This document shows positions 42,858 to 51,129 of a DNA stretch of 64,000 nt, one piece after another. The position numbers were made by a program, and so were the translations under genes. Position 1 is the stretch's first letter; every line of letters starts with the position of its first letter. Origin of the DNA: Pseudomonas sp. EpS/L25 (GTDB lineage: Bacteria; Pseudomonadota; Gammaproteobacteria; Pseudomonadales; Pseudomonadaceae); assembly GCF_001512295.1 (NCBI RefSeq), contig NZ_LNUP01000016.1, forward strand, positions 1 through 64,000. Direction: 5' to 3'. The notes under the pieces were generated by a model, which searched no databases, had not been told where the DNA came from, and was given only the letters and a program-made list of their open reading frames with translations.

Positions 42858-44377
42858 TCATGATGAATGCCAAGACGCTGGAATTGCTCAAGCCCTTCTG
42901 GGGTGACCGCCAGCAGGTCGCCAGCTATGTGGATGGTGAATTCGTCGACGGCAGCGGCGAGCGGATCACCGTGCGCAACGCCCATGACGACAGCCCCGCT
43001 TATAGCTATCCCGATGCCGACCTGGCCGTGGTCGAGCGTGCCGATGCCGCCGCCCGCCGGGCGCGTGAGGAGTGGCGCGCCCTGACCGCCCAGGCACGCG
43101 GGCGCATCATCTACAAGGTAGGCGCCTTGATCCGTGAGGAGGCCGAGGCCCTGGCGCAACTGGAGTCCCAGACCGCCAACAAGCCGATCCGCGATGCCCG
43201 CGTGGAGGTGCTCAAGGTCGCCGAGATGTTCGAGTACTACGCCGGCTGGGCCGACAAGCTGCACGGCGAAGTCATCCCGGTGCCCACCAGCCATCTCAAC
43301 TACGTGACCTACGAACCCCTGGGCACGGTGCTGCAGATCACCCCCTGGAACGCGCCGATCTTCACCGGTGGCTGGCAGATCGCGCCGGCCATCACCGCCG
43401 GCAACGCGGTGATCCTCAAGCCCTCCGAACTGACCCCGGTGACCTCGCTGCTGCTGGGCGTGCTGGTGGAACGCGCCGGGGCGCCCAAGGGCCTGGTCAA
43501 CGTACTCGCCGGCCAGGGCCATACCGTGGGCCAACAGGTGATCGCCCACGCCGACATCCGCAAGGTGGTCTTCGTCGGCTCGCCGGCCACCGGCCGGCAC
43601 ATCGCCGCCGCCGCGGCCCAGCGTTGCATCCCGGTGGTGCTGGAGCTGGGTGGCAAGTCGGCCAACATCGTCTTCGAAGACGCCGACCTGGACCTGGCGG
43701 TGCGCGGCGCCCAGGCGGCGATCTTCTCCGGCGCCGGCCAGAGCTGCGTGTCCGGTTCGCGGCTGCTGGTGCAGGCGTCCATCTACGAGCGCTTCATCCA
43801 GGCCGTGGCCCGCGCCGCCAGCCAGTTCAAGGTGGGCGATCCGAGCGATCCCGAGACCCAGATCGGCCCGATTCACAACGCCAAGCAGTTCGCCCACGTG
43901 CGCACCATGGTGGAAGGGGCCCTGGGGGAAGGTGCGCGGCATGTCGCCAACGGCGTCGAGCCGCTGCCGGCCGGGACCGGCTACTACGTCAATCCCACCG
44001 TGTTGGCCGGTCACAATGGCCTGGCCTGCGCCCAGGAAGAGATCTTCGGGCCGGTGGTGGTGGCCATTCCGTTCAAGGACGAGGCCGAGGCCATTCGCAT
44101 CGCCAACGACAGCCGCTTCGGCCTGGCCGGGGCGGTCTGGACCCGCGATGTCGGTCGCGCCCACCGGGTGGCCCGTGGCGTGCGCGCCGGCACCTTCTGG
44201 GTCAATGGCTACAAGACCATCCACGTCAGCTCGCCCTTCGGTGGCTACGGCGAGAGCGGCTATGGCCGCTCCTCCGGTCTCGACGCCCTGCGCGAATACA
44301 GTGAGGTGAAGAGCGTCTGGGTGGAAACCGCCGCGGTGCCCGCCGCCGGCTTCGGCTACGGCGCCAGCCTGGAGTAA
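42854..44377 (+). CDS. NAD(P)-dependent aldehyde dehydrogenase
   Basis: This 507-residue class 1/2 type aldehyde dehydrogenase has LQITPWNAPIFTGGW, the general base Glu264 (VLELGGKSANIVFED) and the nucleophile Cys298 (GAGQSCVSGSRLL). C-terminal motifs are EEIFGPVVV and FGGYGESGYGRSSG. The N-terminus MIMMNAK allows several starts a few codons apart; the first overlaps the dehydrogenase stop. It probably oxidises the aldehyde formed by that neighbour. M20-hydrolase coding follows after 3 bp, so the three genes form one operon. Confidence 0.9.
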   Translation: MIMMNAKTLELLKPFWGDRQQVASYVDGEFVDGSGERITVRNAHDDSPAYSYPDADLAVVERADAAARRAREEWRALTAQARGRIIYKVGALIREEAEALAQLESQTANKPIRDARVEVLKVAEMFEYYAGWADKLHGEVIPVPTSHLNYVTYEPLGTVLQITPWNAPIFTGGWQIAPAITAGNAVILKPSELTPVTSLLLGVLVERAGAPKGLVNVLAGQGHTVGQQVIAHADIRKVVFVGSPATGRHIAAAAAQRCIPVVLELGGKSANIVFEDADLDLAVRGAQAAIFSGAGQSCVSGSRLLVQASIYERFIQAVARAASQFKVGDPSDPETQIGPIHNAKQFAHVRTMVEGALGEGARHVANGVEPLPAGTGYYVNPTVLAGHNGLACAQEEIFGPVVVAIPFKDEAEAIRIANDSRFGLAGAVWTRDVGRAHRVARGVRAGTFWVNGYKTIHVSSPFGGYGESGYGRSSGLDALREYSEVKSVWVETAAVPAAGFGYGASLE

Positions 44378-44380
44378 CGG

Positions 44381-45535
44381 ATGACCATCCATCAAGCCTT
44401 GTTGGACGACGCCCGCCGCTGGCGTCGCGATTTCCACGCCCATCCGGAACTGGGTTTCGCCGAGCACCGCACCGCGGCGCGGGTGGCCGAATTGCTGGAG
44501 GGCTTCGGCCTGGAGGTCCATCGTGGCCTCGGTGGCACCGGCGTGGTCGGGGTGCTGCGGCATGGCGAGGGCCCCAGCCTGGGGCTGCGCGCCGACATGG
44601 ACGCCCTGCCGATGCAGGAGGTGGGGGACGTTCCCTACAGATCCACCGCTGCCGGGCGCATGCATGCCTGCGGGCATGACGGCCACACCGCTATCCTGCT
44701 AGCCACGGCCCGCTACCTCAGCGAGAACCGTGACTTCCGCGGCACCCTCTATTTCGTCTTTCAGCCCGCCGAGGAAAACCTCGGCGGCGCGCAGCGGATG
44801 ATCGAGGACGGCCTGTTCGAACGCTTCCCCATGGACGCCCTCTACGGCCTGCACAACTGGCCGGGACTGCCGGCCGGCCAGGTAGTGGTCAATCCGGGCG
44901 CCATGATGGCCTCGCTGGACACCTTCGCCATCACCCTGACCGGCAAGGGCTGCCACGCGGCCATGCCCGAGCGCGGACGCGATCCCATCGTCGCCGCCGC
45001 GGACCTGATCCTGCAGCTGCAGACCATCGTCGCCCGGCGGATCTCGCCGCTGGCGTCCGCGGTGGTCAGCGTGACCATGCTGGAAGCGGGGGAGGCGATC
45101 AACGTCATTCCCGAGGTGGCGCGACTCAAGGGTACGGTGCGCTGCCTGGATGGCGCGGTGCGCGCCGAGGTGGAGCGGCTGATCGGCGAGATCGTCGCCC
45201 AGGCGCCGCTGGCCCAGGGTGTACGCGGCGAGCTGGAGTTCACCCGGGGTTATCCGGTGACCCAGAACCATCCCGCCCAAGCGGCGCGGGTGCGCGAGGC
45301 GGCGGTGAAGGCCTTCGGTGCCGAACGGGTCAGCGACGGCGTGCCACCGTCCATGGCCTCCGAGGACTTCGCCTTCATGCTGGCGGCGCGTCCCGGGGCC
45401 TATCTCTGGCTGGGCGTCGACGGCGAGCAGCCCTCGGCACCCCTGCACAACCCGGCCTATGACTTCAATGACGCCATCATCGAGCCGGCGGTGCGGCTGT
45501 GGGCCGAGTTGGTGCGGCAGGAGTTGCCAATCTGA
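44381..45535 (+). CDS. M20 family amidohydrolase (aminoacylase/hippurate-hydrolase-like)
   Basis: This 384-residue metal-dependent amidohydrolase has HPELGF (21-26) and the metal ligands Cys97 and His99 in MHACGHDGH. The acidic pair Glu131/Glu132 is in FQPAEENLGG, a His is in LHNWPGL, and a dimerisation lid domain follows. These are the features of M20D enzymes that cut N-acyl amino acids or IAA-amino acid conjugates. It is the last gene of the three-gene operon and meets a convergent LysR gene across a repeat element. It could release the alcohol/aldehyde precursor handled by the two dehydrogenases. Confidence 0.88.
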   Translation: MTIHQALLDDARRWRRDFHAHPELGFAEHRTAARVAELLEGFGLEVHRGLGGTGVVGVLRHGEGPSLGLRADMDALPMQEVGDVPYRSTAAGRMHACGHDGHTAILLATARYLSENRDFRGTLYFVFQPAEENLGGAQRMIEDGLFERFPMDALYGLHNWPGLPAGQVVVNPGAMMASLDTFAITLTGKGCHAAMPERGRDPIVAAADLILQLQTIVARRISPLASAVVSVTMLEAGEAINVIPEVARLKGTVRCLDGAVRAEVERLIGEIVAQAPLAQGVRGELEFTRGYPVTQNHPAQAARVREAAVKAFGAERVSDGVPPSMASEDFAFMLAARPGAYLWLGVDGEQPSAPLHNPAYDFNDAIIEPAVRLWAELVRQELPI

Positions 45536-45763
45536 GTGCCTTTCAGCGTCCGTTCAAAGGCTTGCGAGCCAGAGCCAAGCAGGGCCTGGGCGGCCCCACG
45601 AAAACAGTTGAGGAGGCGGATCGGACTCGCGCTCGACCGGGCTCGCGTGCGAGTTTACGAAGGGTGATCGAGCATTCCGACGGGGCCACCTAGGTGGGGC
45701 GGGCGATCCCGACTGTTTTCAACGCGGTTTGACCGACGCGCAGCCGGCTTTGGGCAGGCGCTC
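45534..45763 (-). repeat. Degenerate copy B of the GAGCCTGTTCA palindromic element
   Basis: This 230-bp sequence fills the gap between the convergent M20 and LysR genes. Its interior (GAGGCGGATCGG, GAGTTTACGAAGGGTGATCGA, GACCGACGCGCAGC) matches copies near 48630 and 59809. The outer ends (GAGTGCC... / ...GGCGCTC) are decayed. It overlaps the stop codons of both genes, so it contributes to both 3' ends. Confidence 0.7.
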
Positions 45764-46664
45764 AGCGAAAGGCGGTCATCTGCTGCACCAGGCTCGCCCT
45801 GAGTTCGTCCGCCGCGCGGCTGAGCTTGCGGCCCAGGCGGGTGACCAGCTCGACATGGGCGCGGGCGAAGCCCGGATCGGCCAGGGGCAGGGCGCGCAGG
45901 GCGCCGCTGTCCAGCTCCTGGGTGGCGGCGAACAATGGCAGCAGGGTCACGCCGCCTTCGCGTGCATAGTGCTTGAGCAGGGCGAAGGTATTGCAGGTGA
46001 GGGTCGGTGCCAGGCGCAGGCCGGCGGCCTGCTCCACGGCGTCGAGCATCTGGCGGATGCCGTAGGAAATCTCCGGCAGCGCCAGACGGTGCCGAGCCAG
46101 TTCGTCCAGGCTCACGGGCCCCTGCGTCCTGGCCAGCGGATGCTCCGGGGCCACCAGCGCATAGAGCGGCTGCGGCCGGCTGCCGTGTACCCGCAGGTGC
46201 GGATCGCGGGGCGGATTGAACACCAGCCCCAGGTGCGCCTCGTCTTCCACTACCTGGCGGATCACCTCGTTGGTGCCCACCACGTTGACCCGTACCTCGA
46301 TCTCCGGATGCCGCGCGGAGAAGTCCCCCAGGGTATGCGACAGGTCGCCGATGAAGCCCTCGCCGATGGCCAGCACCACATTGCCGGTGCGCAGGCCCTG
46401 GAGGTCGGCGATGGCGTCTCTCAGGCCGTCGAGCTGGGTCTGGCGCTGGCGGAAGTAGTCCAGGACGAGCTGGCCGGCCTCGGTCGGGGTGATGCCGCGG
46501 CGGTGTCTTTCGATGAGGTCGACGCCCAGTTCGGCCTCGACCTGGGCGATCTGGCGACTGACCGCGGACGGGGCGATGTCCAGGGCGTCGGCGGCGGCGC
46601 GCACGCTGCCCAGGCGCACGGCCTCGACGAAGTAATGCAGGCGCTGTTCGTGAATTCCACGCAT
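45762..46664 (-). CDS. LysR-family transcriptional regulator
   Basis: This 300-residue LysR-type regulator has an N-terminal winged helix-turn-helix (LHYFVEAVRLGSVRAAADAL... SAVSRQIAQVEAELG, about residues 6-65) and a periplasmic-binding-like effector domain. The start at 46664 gives the expected MRGIHEQRLHYF. It lies between the amidohydrolase operon (convergent) and a divergent DUF3100 gene, so it may control either. A palindromic TCCA-N4-TGGA site lies 37 bp upstream. Confidence 0.9.
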   Translation of the reverse strand: MRGIHEQRLHYFVEAVRLGSVRAAADALDIAPSAVSRQIAQVEAELGVDLIERHRRGITPTEAGQLVLDYFRQRQTQLDGLRDAIADLQGLRTGNVVLAIGEGFIGDLSHTLGDFSARHPEIEVRVNVVGTNEVIRQVVEDEAHLGLVFNPPRDPHLRVHGSRPQPLYALVAPEHPLARTQGPVSLDELARHRLALPEISYGIRQMLDAVEQAAGLRLAPTLTCNTFALLKHYAREGGVTLLPLFAATQELDSGALRALPLADPGFARAHVELVTRLGRKLSRAADELRASLVQQMTAFR

Positions 46665-46700
46665 CCTTGTGTTCTCGTAAAGGCAACGGAAAAGGCGGTT

Positions 46701-46712
46701 TCCAGTATTGGA
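46701..46712. promoter_or_regulatory. Possible LysR-type operator
   Basis: TCCAGTATTGGA has complementary TCCA/TGGA arms, and lies 37 bp upstream of the LysR start in the divergent region. The position fits autoregulation, but the site is short and unverified. Confidence 0.25.
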
Positions 46713-46933
46713 GAGAGAACAGGCCGCTGTCCATACTCCAGCCAAGACCACGGCCGCCCCGGCCTGGACGAGGCCAGCGGCGCAGTGGCCCAGAAATACG
46801 GAAAACCTCGAAGAAGACGCTGTTCTTCCCGTTCTTCCGGCTCTGGCAAGCCCCTGTGTACCCTCGACCAGCCCACCTAGAACGGCCGGGTCACGCTCCC
46901 CTGCGGAGCCTTCGTTTCTGCCCAGCGAGCCCA

Positions 46934-47076
46934 GGAGCGGCCAACAAAACGTAGCGAGCGGTTGTCAGGCGGGTGCGCGCGGCGCGCGGGAACCGCAGTG
47001 TACGAGCGGTACATGAGGATTCCGAGCACCGCACGCGCCCGTCTGGCGGACGCGCAGTAGTTTTGTTGGTCGTTCC
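46934..47076. repeat. 143-bp near-perfect hairpin upstream of the DUF3100 gene
   Basis: Outer arms GGAGCGGCCAACAAAAC (46934-46950) and GTTTTGTTGGTCGTTCC (47060-47076) pair at 15 of 17 positions. Pairing continues with few mismatches to the centre GTAC-GAGCG-GTAC (47000-47012), giving arms of nearly 70 nt. It ends 64 bp before the DUF3100 ATG. As RNA it would form a very stable stem in that gene's leader. It may be a dispersed repeat, although only one copy is in this window. Confidence 0.85.
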
Positions 47077-47140
47077 AAGACGTTCGCGTCTGCCAACCAT
47101 ACCAACAACCGAGCCCGCGAGTGGGCCGCAGGGGGGAAGA

Positions 47141-48466
47141 ATGAGCGCCAATCCGACTCTGGCCGTCGGCCAGGAACGAGCCGTCAGCGATACCGTGAAA
47201 CTCTATGTCTGGGCGGCGGTGGTGCTGCTCATCGCCGAGCTGATCGGCTCGGTCAGTATCCCGTTGGGGCCGGGCAAGGTGGTGCTGCTGCCAATGATCT
47301 GGGCCCTCTTGCTCGGCGCGGCGGTCGGCCTGATGGGCAAACGTCTGCCGCAGGGCTTGAGTGTCAGTCGTAGCGCCCAGGTGCGCTCGGCGGCCATCCT
47401 GCAGTACGCCTTGCTGATCTTCATCGCCAAGCTCGGCTTGGTGGTGGGTGGTTCCTTGCCCACGGTGATCGCCGCCGGCTGGGCGCTGGCCTTCCAGGAG
47501 CTGGGCCATTTCGTCGGCACCATCCTGCTCGGGCTGCCTGTGGCGCTGCTGCTGGGCATCAAGCGCGAGGCCATCGGCGCCACCTTCTCGGTGGGGCGCG
47601 AACCGAGCCTGGCGATCATCGGTGAACGCTACGGCATGGACTCCCCGGAGGGCCGCGGCGTGCTCGCCGAGTACCTCACCGGCACCCTGATCGGCGCGGT
47701 GTTCATGGCCATCGTCGCCGGCTTCATCGCCAGCCTGAATCTCTTCCACCCCTATTCCCTGGCCATGGGCGCCGGCATCGGTTCGGGCAGCATCATGGCC
47801 GCCGCGGCCGGTGCGGTGGCGGCCCAGCAGACCCCCGAGGTGGCCAAGGAGGTCATGGCGCTGGCCGCCGCGGCCAACCTGATCACCACCACCCTGGGTA
47901 CCTATTTCACCCTGTTCATCTCCCTGCCGCTGGCGGTCTGGGGCTATCGGGTGCTGGAGCCGCGCATCGGCCGGACGACCAAGGCCTCCTTCGCCCAGAG
48001 CGAGGTGGACGAGACGGTGGTGGACGAGCCGGTGGAACTGGGATGGTCGGGACGCCTGAGTGCCTGGTTCGCTGCGGCCGGCCTGGCCCTGCTTGGCACC
48101 TTCGTGGCCGCCAAGGCGCTGCCGGCTGCCGCCCTCGCCGCGGTGACGCTGATGATCGGCGCGGCCGTCATCGGCGAGCTGCTCTGCCAACTATTCCGCC
48201 GCAAGGTGCCGGCGGTGTGCTGGGTGTCGCTGGTGGCCATGTTCCTCACCTCGCCCTGGTGCCCGCTGGCGCCGCAGATCACCGCCGCCTCCAACAGCGT
48301 CGGGGTGCTGGCGGTCATCACCCCCATGCTGGCGTTCGCCGGCCTGTCCATCGCCAAGGACATCCCGGCCTTCCGCCGCCTCGGCTGGCGCATCGTGCTG
48401 GTTTCCCTGATCGCCAGCTTCGGGACCTTCATCGGCGCGGTGTTCATTGCTGAGCTGTTCCACTAG
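47141..48466 (+). CDS. DUF3100 multi-pass membrane protein, probable transporter
   Basis: This 441-residue hydrophobic protein has about ten to twelve membrane segments. It has a glycine/alanine-rich core (YSLAMGAGIGSGSIMAAAAGA) and a cytoplasmic loop near 270-300 (SFAQSEVDETVVDEPVELG). The family is annotated only as DUF3100 and is often found next to M20 amidohydrolase genes, so import of an amide-type substrate is a reasonable inference. ATG 47141 follows GGGGGGAAGA. The stop TAG lies in the CTAG that flanks a MITE-like element, and the element itself starts at the next base. Confidence 0.8.
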   Translation: MSANPTLAVGQERAVSDTVKLYVWAAVVLLIAELIGSVSIPLGPGKVVLLPMIWALLLGAAVGLMGKRLPQGLSVSRSAQVRSAAILQYALLIFIAKLGLVVGGSLPTVIAAGWALAFQELGHFVGTILLGLPVALLLGIKREAIGATFSVGREPSLAIIGERYGMDSPEGRGVLAEYLTGTLIGAVFMAIVAGFIASLNLFHPYSLAMGAGIGSGSIMAAAAGAVAAQQTPEVAKEVMALAAAANLITTTLGTYFTLFISLPLAVWGYRVLEPRIGRTTKASFAQSEVDETVVDEPVELGWSGRLSAWFAAAGLALLGTFVAAKALPAAALAAVTLMIGAAVIGELLCQLFRRKVPAVCWVSLVAMFLTSPWCPLAPQITAASNSVGVLAVITPMLAFAGLSIAKDIPAFRRLGWRIVLVSLIASFGTFIGAVFIAELFH

Positions 48467-48625
48467 TGTGGTGTTTCAGAAGTTCGCGCAAGAATTGGCG
48501 AGTGATTTTTTGGTCTGGGCCAGGCGCCGCGACAAGTCATAGCAGAGCTATGGCGAGGAGTGGCAACGCCGCCCAGGCCGAAAAAGCGCCGCCAAAATTG
48601 TGTAGTTAACTTCTGAAACACCACA
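48467..48625. mobile_element. 159-bp MITE-like element with perfect 18-bp inverted ends
   Basis: TGTGGTGTTTCAGAAGTT (48467-48484) and its exact complement (48608-48625) bound the element. CTAG lies on both sides (48463-48466 and 48626-48629), consistent with a 4-bp target duplication of the YTAR kind made by IS5-group transposases. The interior is itself a hairpin (TTTTTGGTCTGGGC with GCCCAGGCCGAAAAA). There is no open reading frame. Assignment to a particular transposase family is inference. Confidence 0.8.
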
Positions 48626-48629
48626 CTAG

Positions 48630-48815
48630 GAGCCTGTTCATAACCTGCTGCGCGTCGGCCAAACTGCGTTGCAAACAGTCGGGGTCACCCGCCCCACCTA
48701 GGCGGCCCCTTCGGAATGCTCATTTACCCTTCGTAAACTCGCACGCGAGCCCGGTCCGCTTCCTCAACTGTTTTCGCCTAGTTTGTCCCTAGCTCGCGAG
48801 ATTATGAAAAGGCTC
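48630..48815 (+). repeat. Copy C of the GAGCCTGTTCA palindromic element
   Basis: Left end GAGCCTGTTCATAA and right end TTATGAAAAGGCTC pair with one mismatch. The interior matches copies A, B and D (GCTGCGCGTCGGCCAAACTG, AATGCTCATTTAC, GCTAGCTCGCGAG-like end). It abuts the CTAG of the preceding MITE-like element, so two unrelated elements are stacked here. No matching target duplication is visible for this copy. Confidence 0.75.
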
Positions 48816-48888
48816 CAAGATGCCTGGCCCCGGTCGCCGTACCGGGGCCGGGCGTCCATACTGCAGCCTTCTGTCCCTGGAGGTTTCC

Positions 48889-49566
48889 ATGCAGTCCGAT
48901 GCCCGCTCCCTCGCGTCCTACATCGACCACACCCTGCTCGCGCCCGATGCCAGTCGGGCGCGCATCGCCCAGCTGTGCGCCGAGGCCAGGACCCACGGCT
49001 TCTATTCGGTGTGCGTGAATTCCGCCCAGGTACCCCATGCCGCGGCGCAGCTGGCCGGCAGTGCGGTCAAGGTCTGCGCGGTGGTGGGCTTTCCGCTGGG
49101 CGCCGGGCTGAGCGCGGCCAAGGCCTTCGAGGCCGAGCAGGCCATCGCCGCCGGGGCCGGGGAGATCGACATGGTGCTCAATATCGGCTGGCTCAAGGAT
49201 GGCCTGCTGGACGAGGTGTCCGCCGACATCGCCGCGGTGTTGGCCGCCTGTGGTGAGGTGCCGCTCAAGGTGATCCTGGAGACCGGTCTGCTCGACGATG
49301 AGCAGAAGCGCCAGGCCTGCCGAATCTGTCGCGACCTCGGAGTGGCCTTCGTCAAGACCTCGACCGGTTTCGGCCACGGCGGTGCGACCCTGGAGGACGT
49401 GCGGCTGATGCGCGAAGAGGTGGGCCCGGAAATGGGCGTGAAGGCCTCCGGCGGCGTACGTGACCGCGCCACCGCCCTGGCCATGCTGGAAGCCGGCGCG
49501 ACCCGGCTGGGCACCAGTTCGGGCGTGGCCATCGTCAGTGGCGGCGAGGGCGGGGCGGGGTATTGA
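48889..49566 (+). CDS. deoC: Deoxyribose-phosphate aldolase
   Basis: DeoC cleaves 2-deoxyribose-5-phosphate to glyceraldehyde-3-phosphate and acetaldehyde in deoxynucleoside catabolism. The 225-residue TIM barrel has Asp94 ([10 protein letters not shown]), the Schiff-base Lys156 (FVKTSTGF) and Lys185 (VKASGGVR). ATG 48889 follows CTGGAGG. No deoA, deoB or deoD lies beside it; it stands alone between repeat elements and a decayed accessory stretch, so acquisition or relocation is possible. Confidence 0.95.
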   Translation: MQSDARSLASYIDHTLLAPDASRARIAQLCAEARTHGFYSVCVNSAQVPHAAAQLAGSAVKVCAVVGFPLGAGLSAAKAFEAEQAIAAGAGEIDMVLNIGWLKDGLLDEVSADIAAVLAACGEVPLKVILETGLLDDEQKRQACRICRDLGVAFVKTSTGFGHGGATLEDVRLMREEVGPEMGVKASGGVRDRATALAMLEAGATRLGTSSGVAIVSGGEGGAGY

Positions 49567-49606
49567 CGATCGCCGCGCGCGCCCGGCGCCTTGTCACATG
49601 CCTGTG

Positions 49607-49684
49607 GCACTCCTCGACCCCTGCCGCGATCAGCGCATCGCGCTGGAGGTCGACCGACGACACCCGCAGGTAACCCACCAGCAT
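49607..49684 (-). pseudogene. N-terminal fragment of a serine recombinase/resolvase
   Basis: The minus strand encodes MLVGYLRVSS followed directly by DLQRDALIAAGVE, the start of Tn3-type resolvases. The short linker between these segments is missing, and the frame diverges after about 24 residues into a basic sequence with no resolvase similarity. The catalytic Ser (in RVSS) is present but the protein is clearly truncated. It marks a former mobile element. Confidence 0.7.
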
Positions 49685-49699
49685 GAGCGACCAACCCTC

Positions 49700-50387
49700 C
49701 CGCCGCCGTTGGAACGAGGCGACAGAGTTTTTCGTGCAGGTCGGGCGTACTTCGGGATCGGTTCGCATCGTCCCGGCCCGGTCACGCGGAAATCGCCTGT
49801 TTGCCGTCACGCCAGGCCACACATGCTGCGGAAGCTGGCAGGGGAAAGCGGCTCGAGTGTGGACGGTTGCAACGGCTTCAGGGCCATTGCGGGGCATCAA
49901 CCCGACAAGACGCTATCCCATCATGACGGGGAGACGACTTGCTCTTGCCGCTGTGCTCACCGTCGTGGCTCCTCCTACTGCCTGCTTTATCCCTGAGGCA
50001 GTTCTAGCCTATTGGTCCATGGCCACCGGTCCTTACGATTTTTTTGCAGCGTATTCAATGCACTAGTCTTTTGAGTGGCGACCTTTGGTGCCGTTCTGAT
50101 GCTAGGCCGTCGATCTGAATAGCCGGCAATCCGCCTCCAGCCTTTTCCAGTCGCCATCATCTCGGGGCGCGCCAAAGCATATGATTTGTGCTCCTTTTAT
50201 GTAGCGCCCTGCCGGCGCGTCGGCCGCGGCATCCCAATTATCGCGACGTACAGGTTGGCCAGCGTCGCGGGCGGCGCCGTACGTGCCACAGCACAATCCA
50301 TCTGTAATCACCGGATTAGACGCTTTCTGTTGACAGCGGTGATCGGCTCGATCTAGCTTGGCGGCTATTCATCAGGGGCGCCGTCAC
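49700..50387. other. Gene-poor accessory stretch after deoC
   Basis: About 690 bp without a supportable gene. Short frames exist on both strands (e.g. a 47-residue hydrophobic one at 49923-50066 and a 69-residue one on the minus strand at 50102-50311), but none has a ribosome site plus a recognised family. Base use between 50000 and 50340 is less GC-rich than the core. It is best read as remnant DNA of the island that also holds the resolvase fragment. Confidence 0.5.
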
Positions 50388-50819
50388 ATGAGTCAGGATG
50401 CAGTCGATATCGCGCCGGAAAAACCTGTTCTTCCTCGAATCATCATTGCCGGACTGGTCTATGTCGGACTCGCGATGAGCTTCAACGCGACAAGCCTCAT
50501 ACTCCGTCTGAACGGCGAGGTGCCCCTGGCGCCGACCGCGCTGGTCAAGGCAACGATCCTGTTCGCCGTCTATCTGGCGGTGCTGTTCGCCGGCTGGCGC
50601 GGGTACGATCGGACCTATCGCATCGGCATGGCGCTGTTCGTGCTGGTGCTGCCGGTCATCGGCATAATTCCACACGTCCAGCGCGGCTTCCTGCCCGATC
50701 TCTACCATTCGCAGGTGAGCTGGGCCGGCGCGATCGCGATCAACAGCTTCGGCATCACCGTCAGTGCGATCGGCGCCATCATCGGCGCCCGCAGGACGTC
50801 GACGGTGCGCGGCCGCTGA
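50388..50819 (+). CDS. Hypothetical four-helix membrane protein
   Basis: This 143-residue protein has four predicted membrane segments (about 18-38, 52-70, 79-97 and 111-133), a short acidic N-terminus and a basic end (GARRTSTVRGR), suggesting both ends lie in the cytoplasm. No family is recognised. ATG 50388 is the best start; the upstream purine-rich site is weak (AGGGGCG). It sits inside the accessory stretch between a resolvase fragment and a decayed IS110-type gene, so it may be a transferred passenger gene. Confidence 0.6.
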   Translation: MSQDAVDIAPEKPVLPRIIIAGLVYVGLAMSFNATSLILRLNGEVPLAPTALVKATILFAVYLAVLFAGWRGYDRTYRIGMALFVLVLPVIGIIPHVQRGFLPDLYHSQVSWAGAIAINSFGITVSAIGAIIGARRTSTVRGR

Positions 50820-50924
50820 AACACCGGACGTCCCTCAGGCGCCGCAGAGCGTCGGGGCGGCCACCGGGAAATGACCTTTTCACCGGACAAGCGGTAATCG
50901 TGACCAGAGTAAGGTAGGACGAAC

Positions 50925-51015
50925 GTAGGTTGGGCTGAGCGCAGCAAAGCCCAACAGTGCTGCGGTTGAGTTCTCTGTTGGGCTTCGGCGATGGAGCTGT
51001 CTCAGCCCAACCTAC
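50925..51015. repeat. GTTGGGCT-type palindromic repeat, left of the IS110 remnant
   Basis: GTAGGTTGGGCTGAGC and CTCAGCCCAACCTAC form the outer arms, with AAGCCCAAC and GTTGGGCTTCG inside. A partial unit follows at 51060-51092. A matching unit lies on the far side of the IS110-type pseudogene at 52288. Confidence 0.8.
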
Positions 51016-51059
51016 GAATGCGCCCGCGCTACGAGCGTTGTCCGGCTGGCGCGGTGCCG

Positions 51060-51092
51060 CAGGTTGGGTCGAGCGAAGGCGAAGCCCAACGG
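51060..51092. repeat. Partial GTTGGGCT-type repeat
   Basis: GCAGGTTGGGTCGAGCG followed by AAGCCCAACGG is a single half-unit of the repeat at 50925, next to the 3' end of the IS110-type pseudogene. Confidence 0.6.
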
Positions 51093-51129
51093 TGCCGGGG
51101 TCGATTTCGTAGATACCCTCTCTCCCACC

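Noticed and set aside
49683-50066. 127-codon plus-strand frame after deoC
   Set aside because: No ribosome site, no family, and it overlaps the start of the resolvase fragment; it reads like remnant DNA.
50102-50311. 69-codon minus-strand frame in the accessory stretch
   Set aside because: Composition is protein-like but there is no ribosome site and no recognised family, so it is mentioned only in the gap description.
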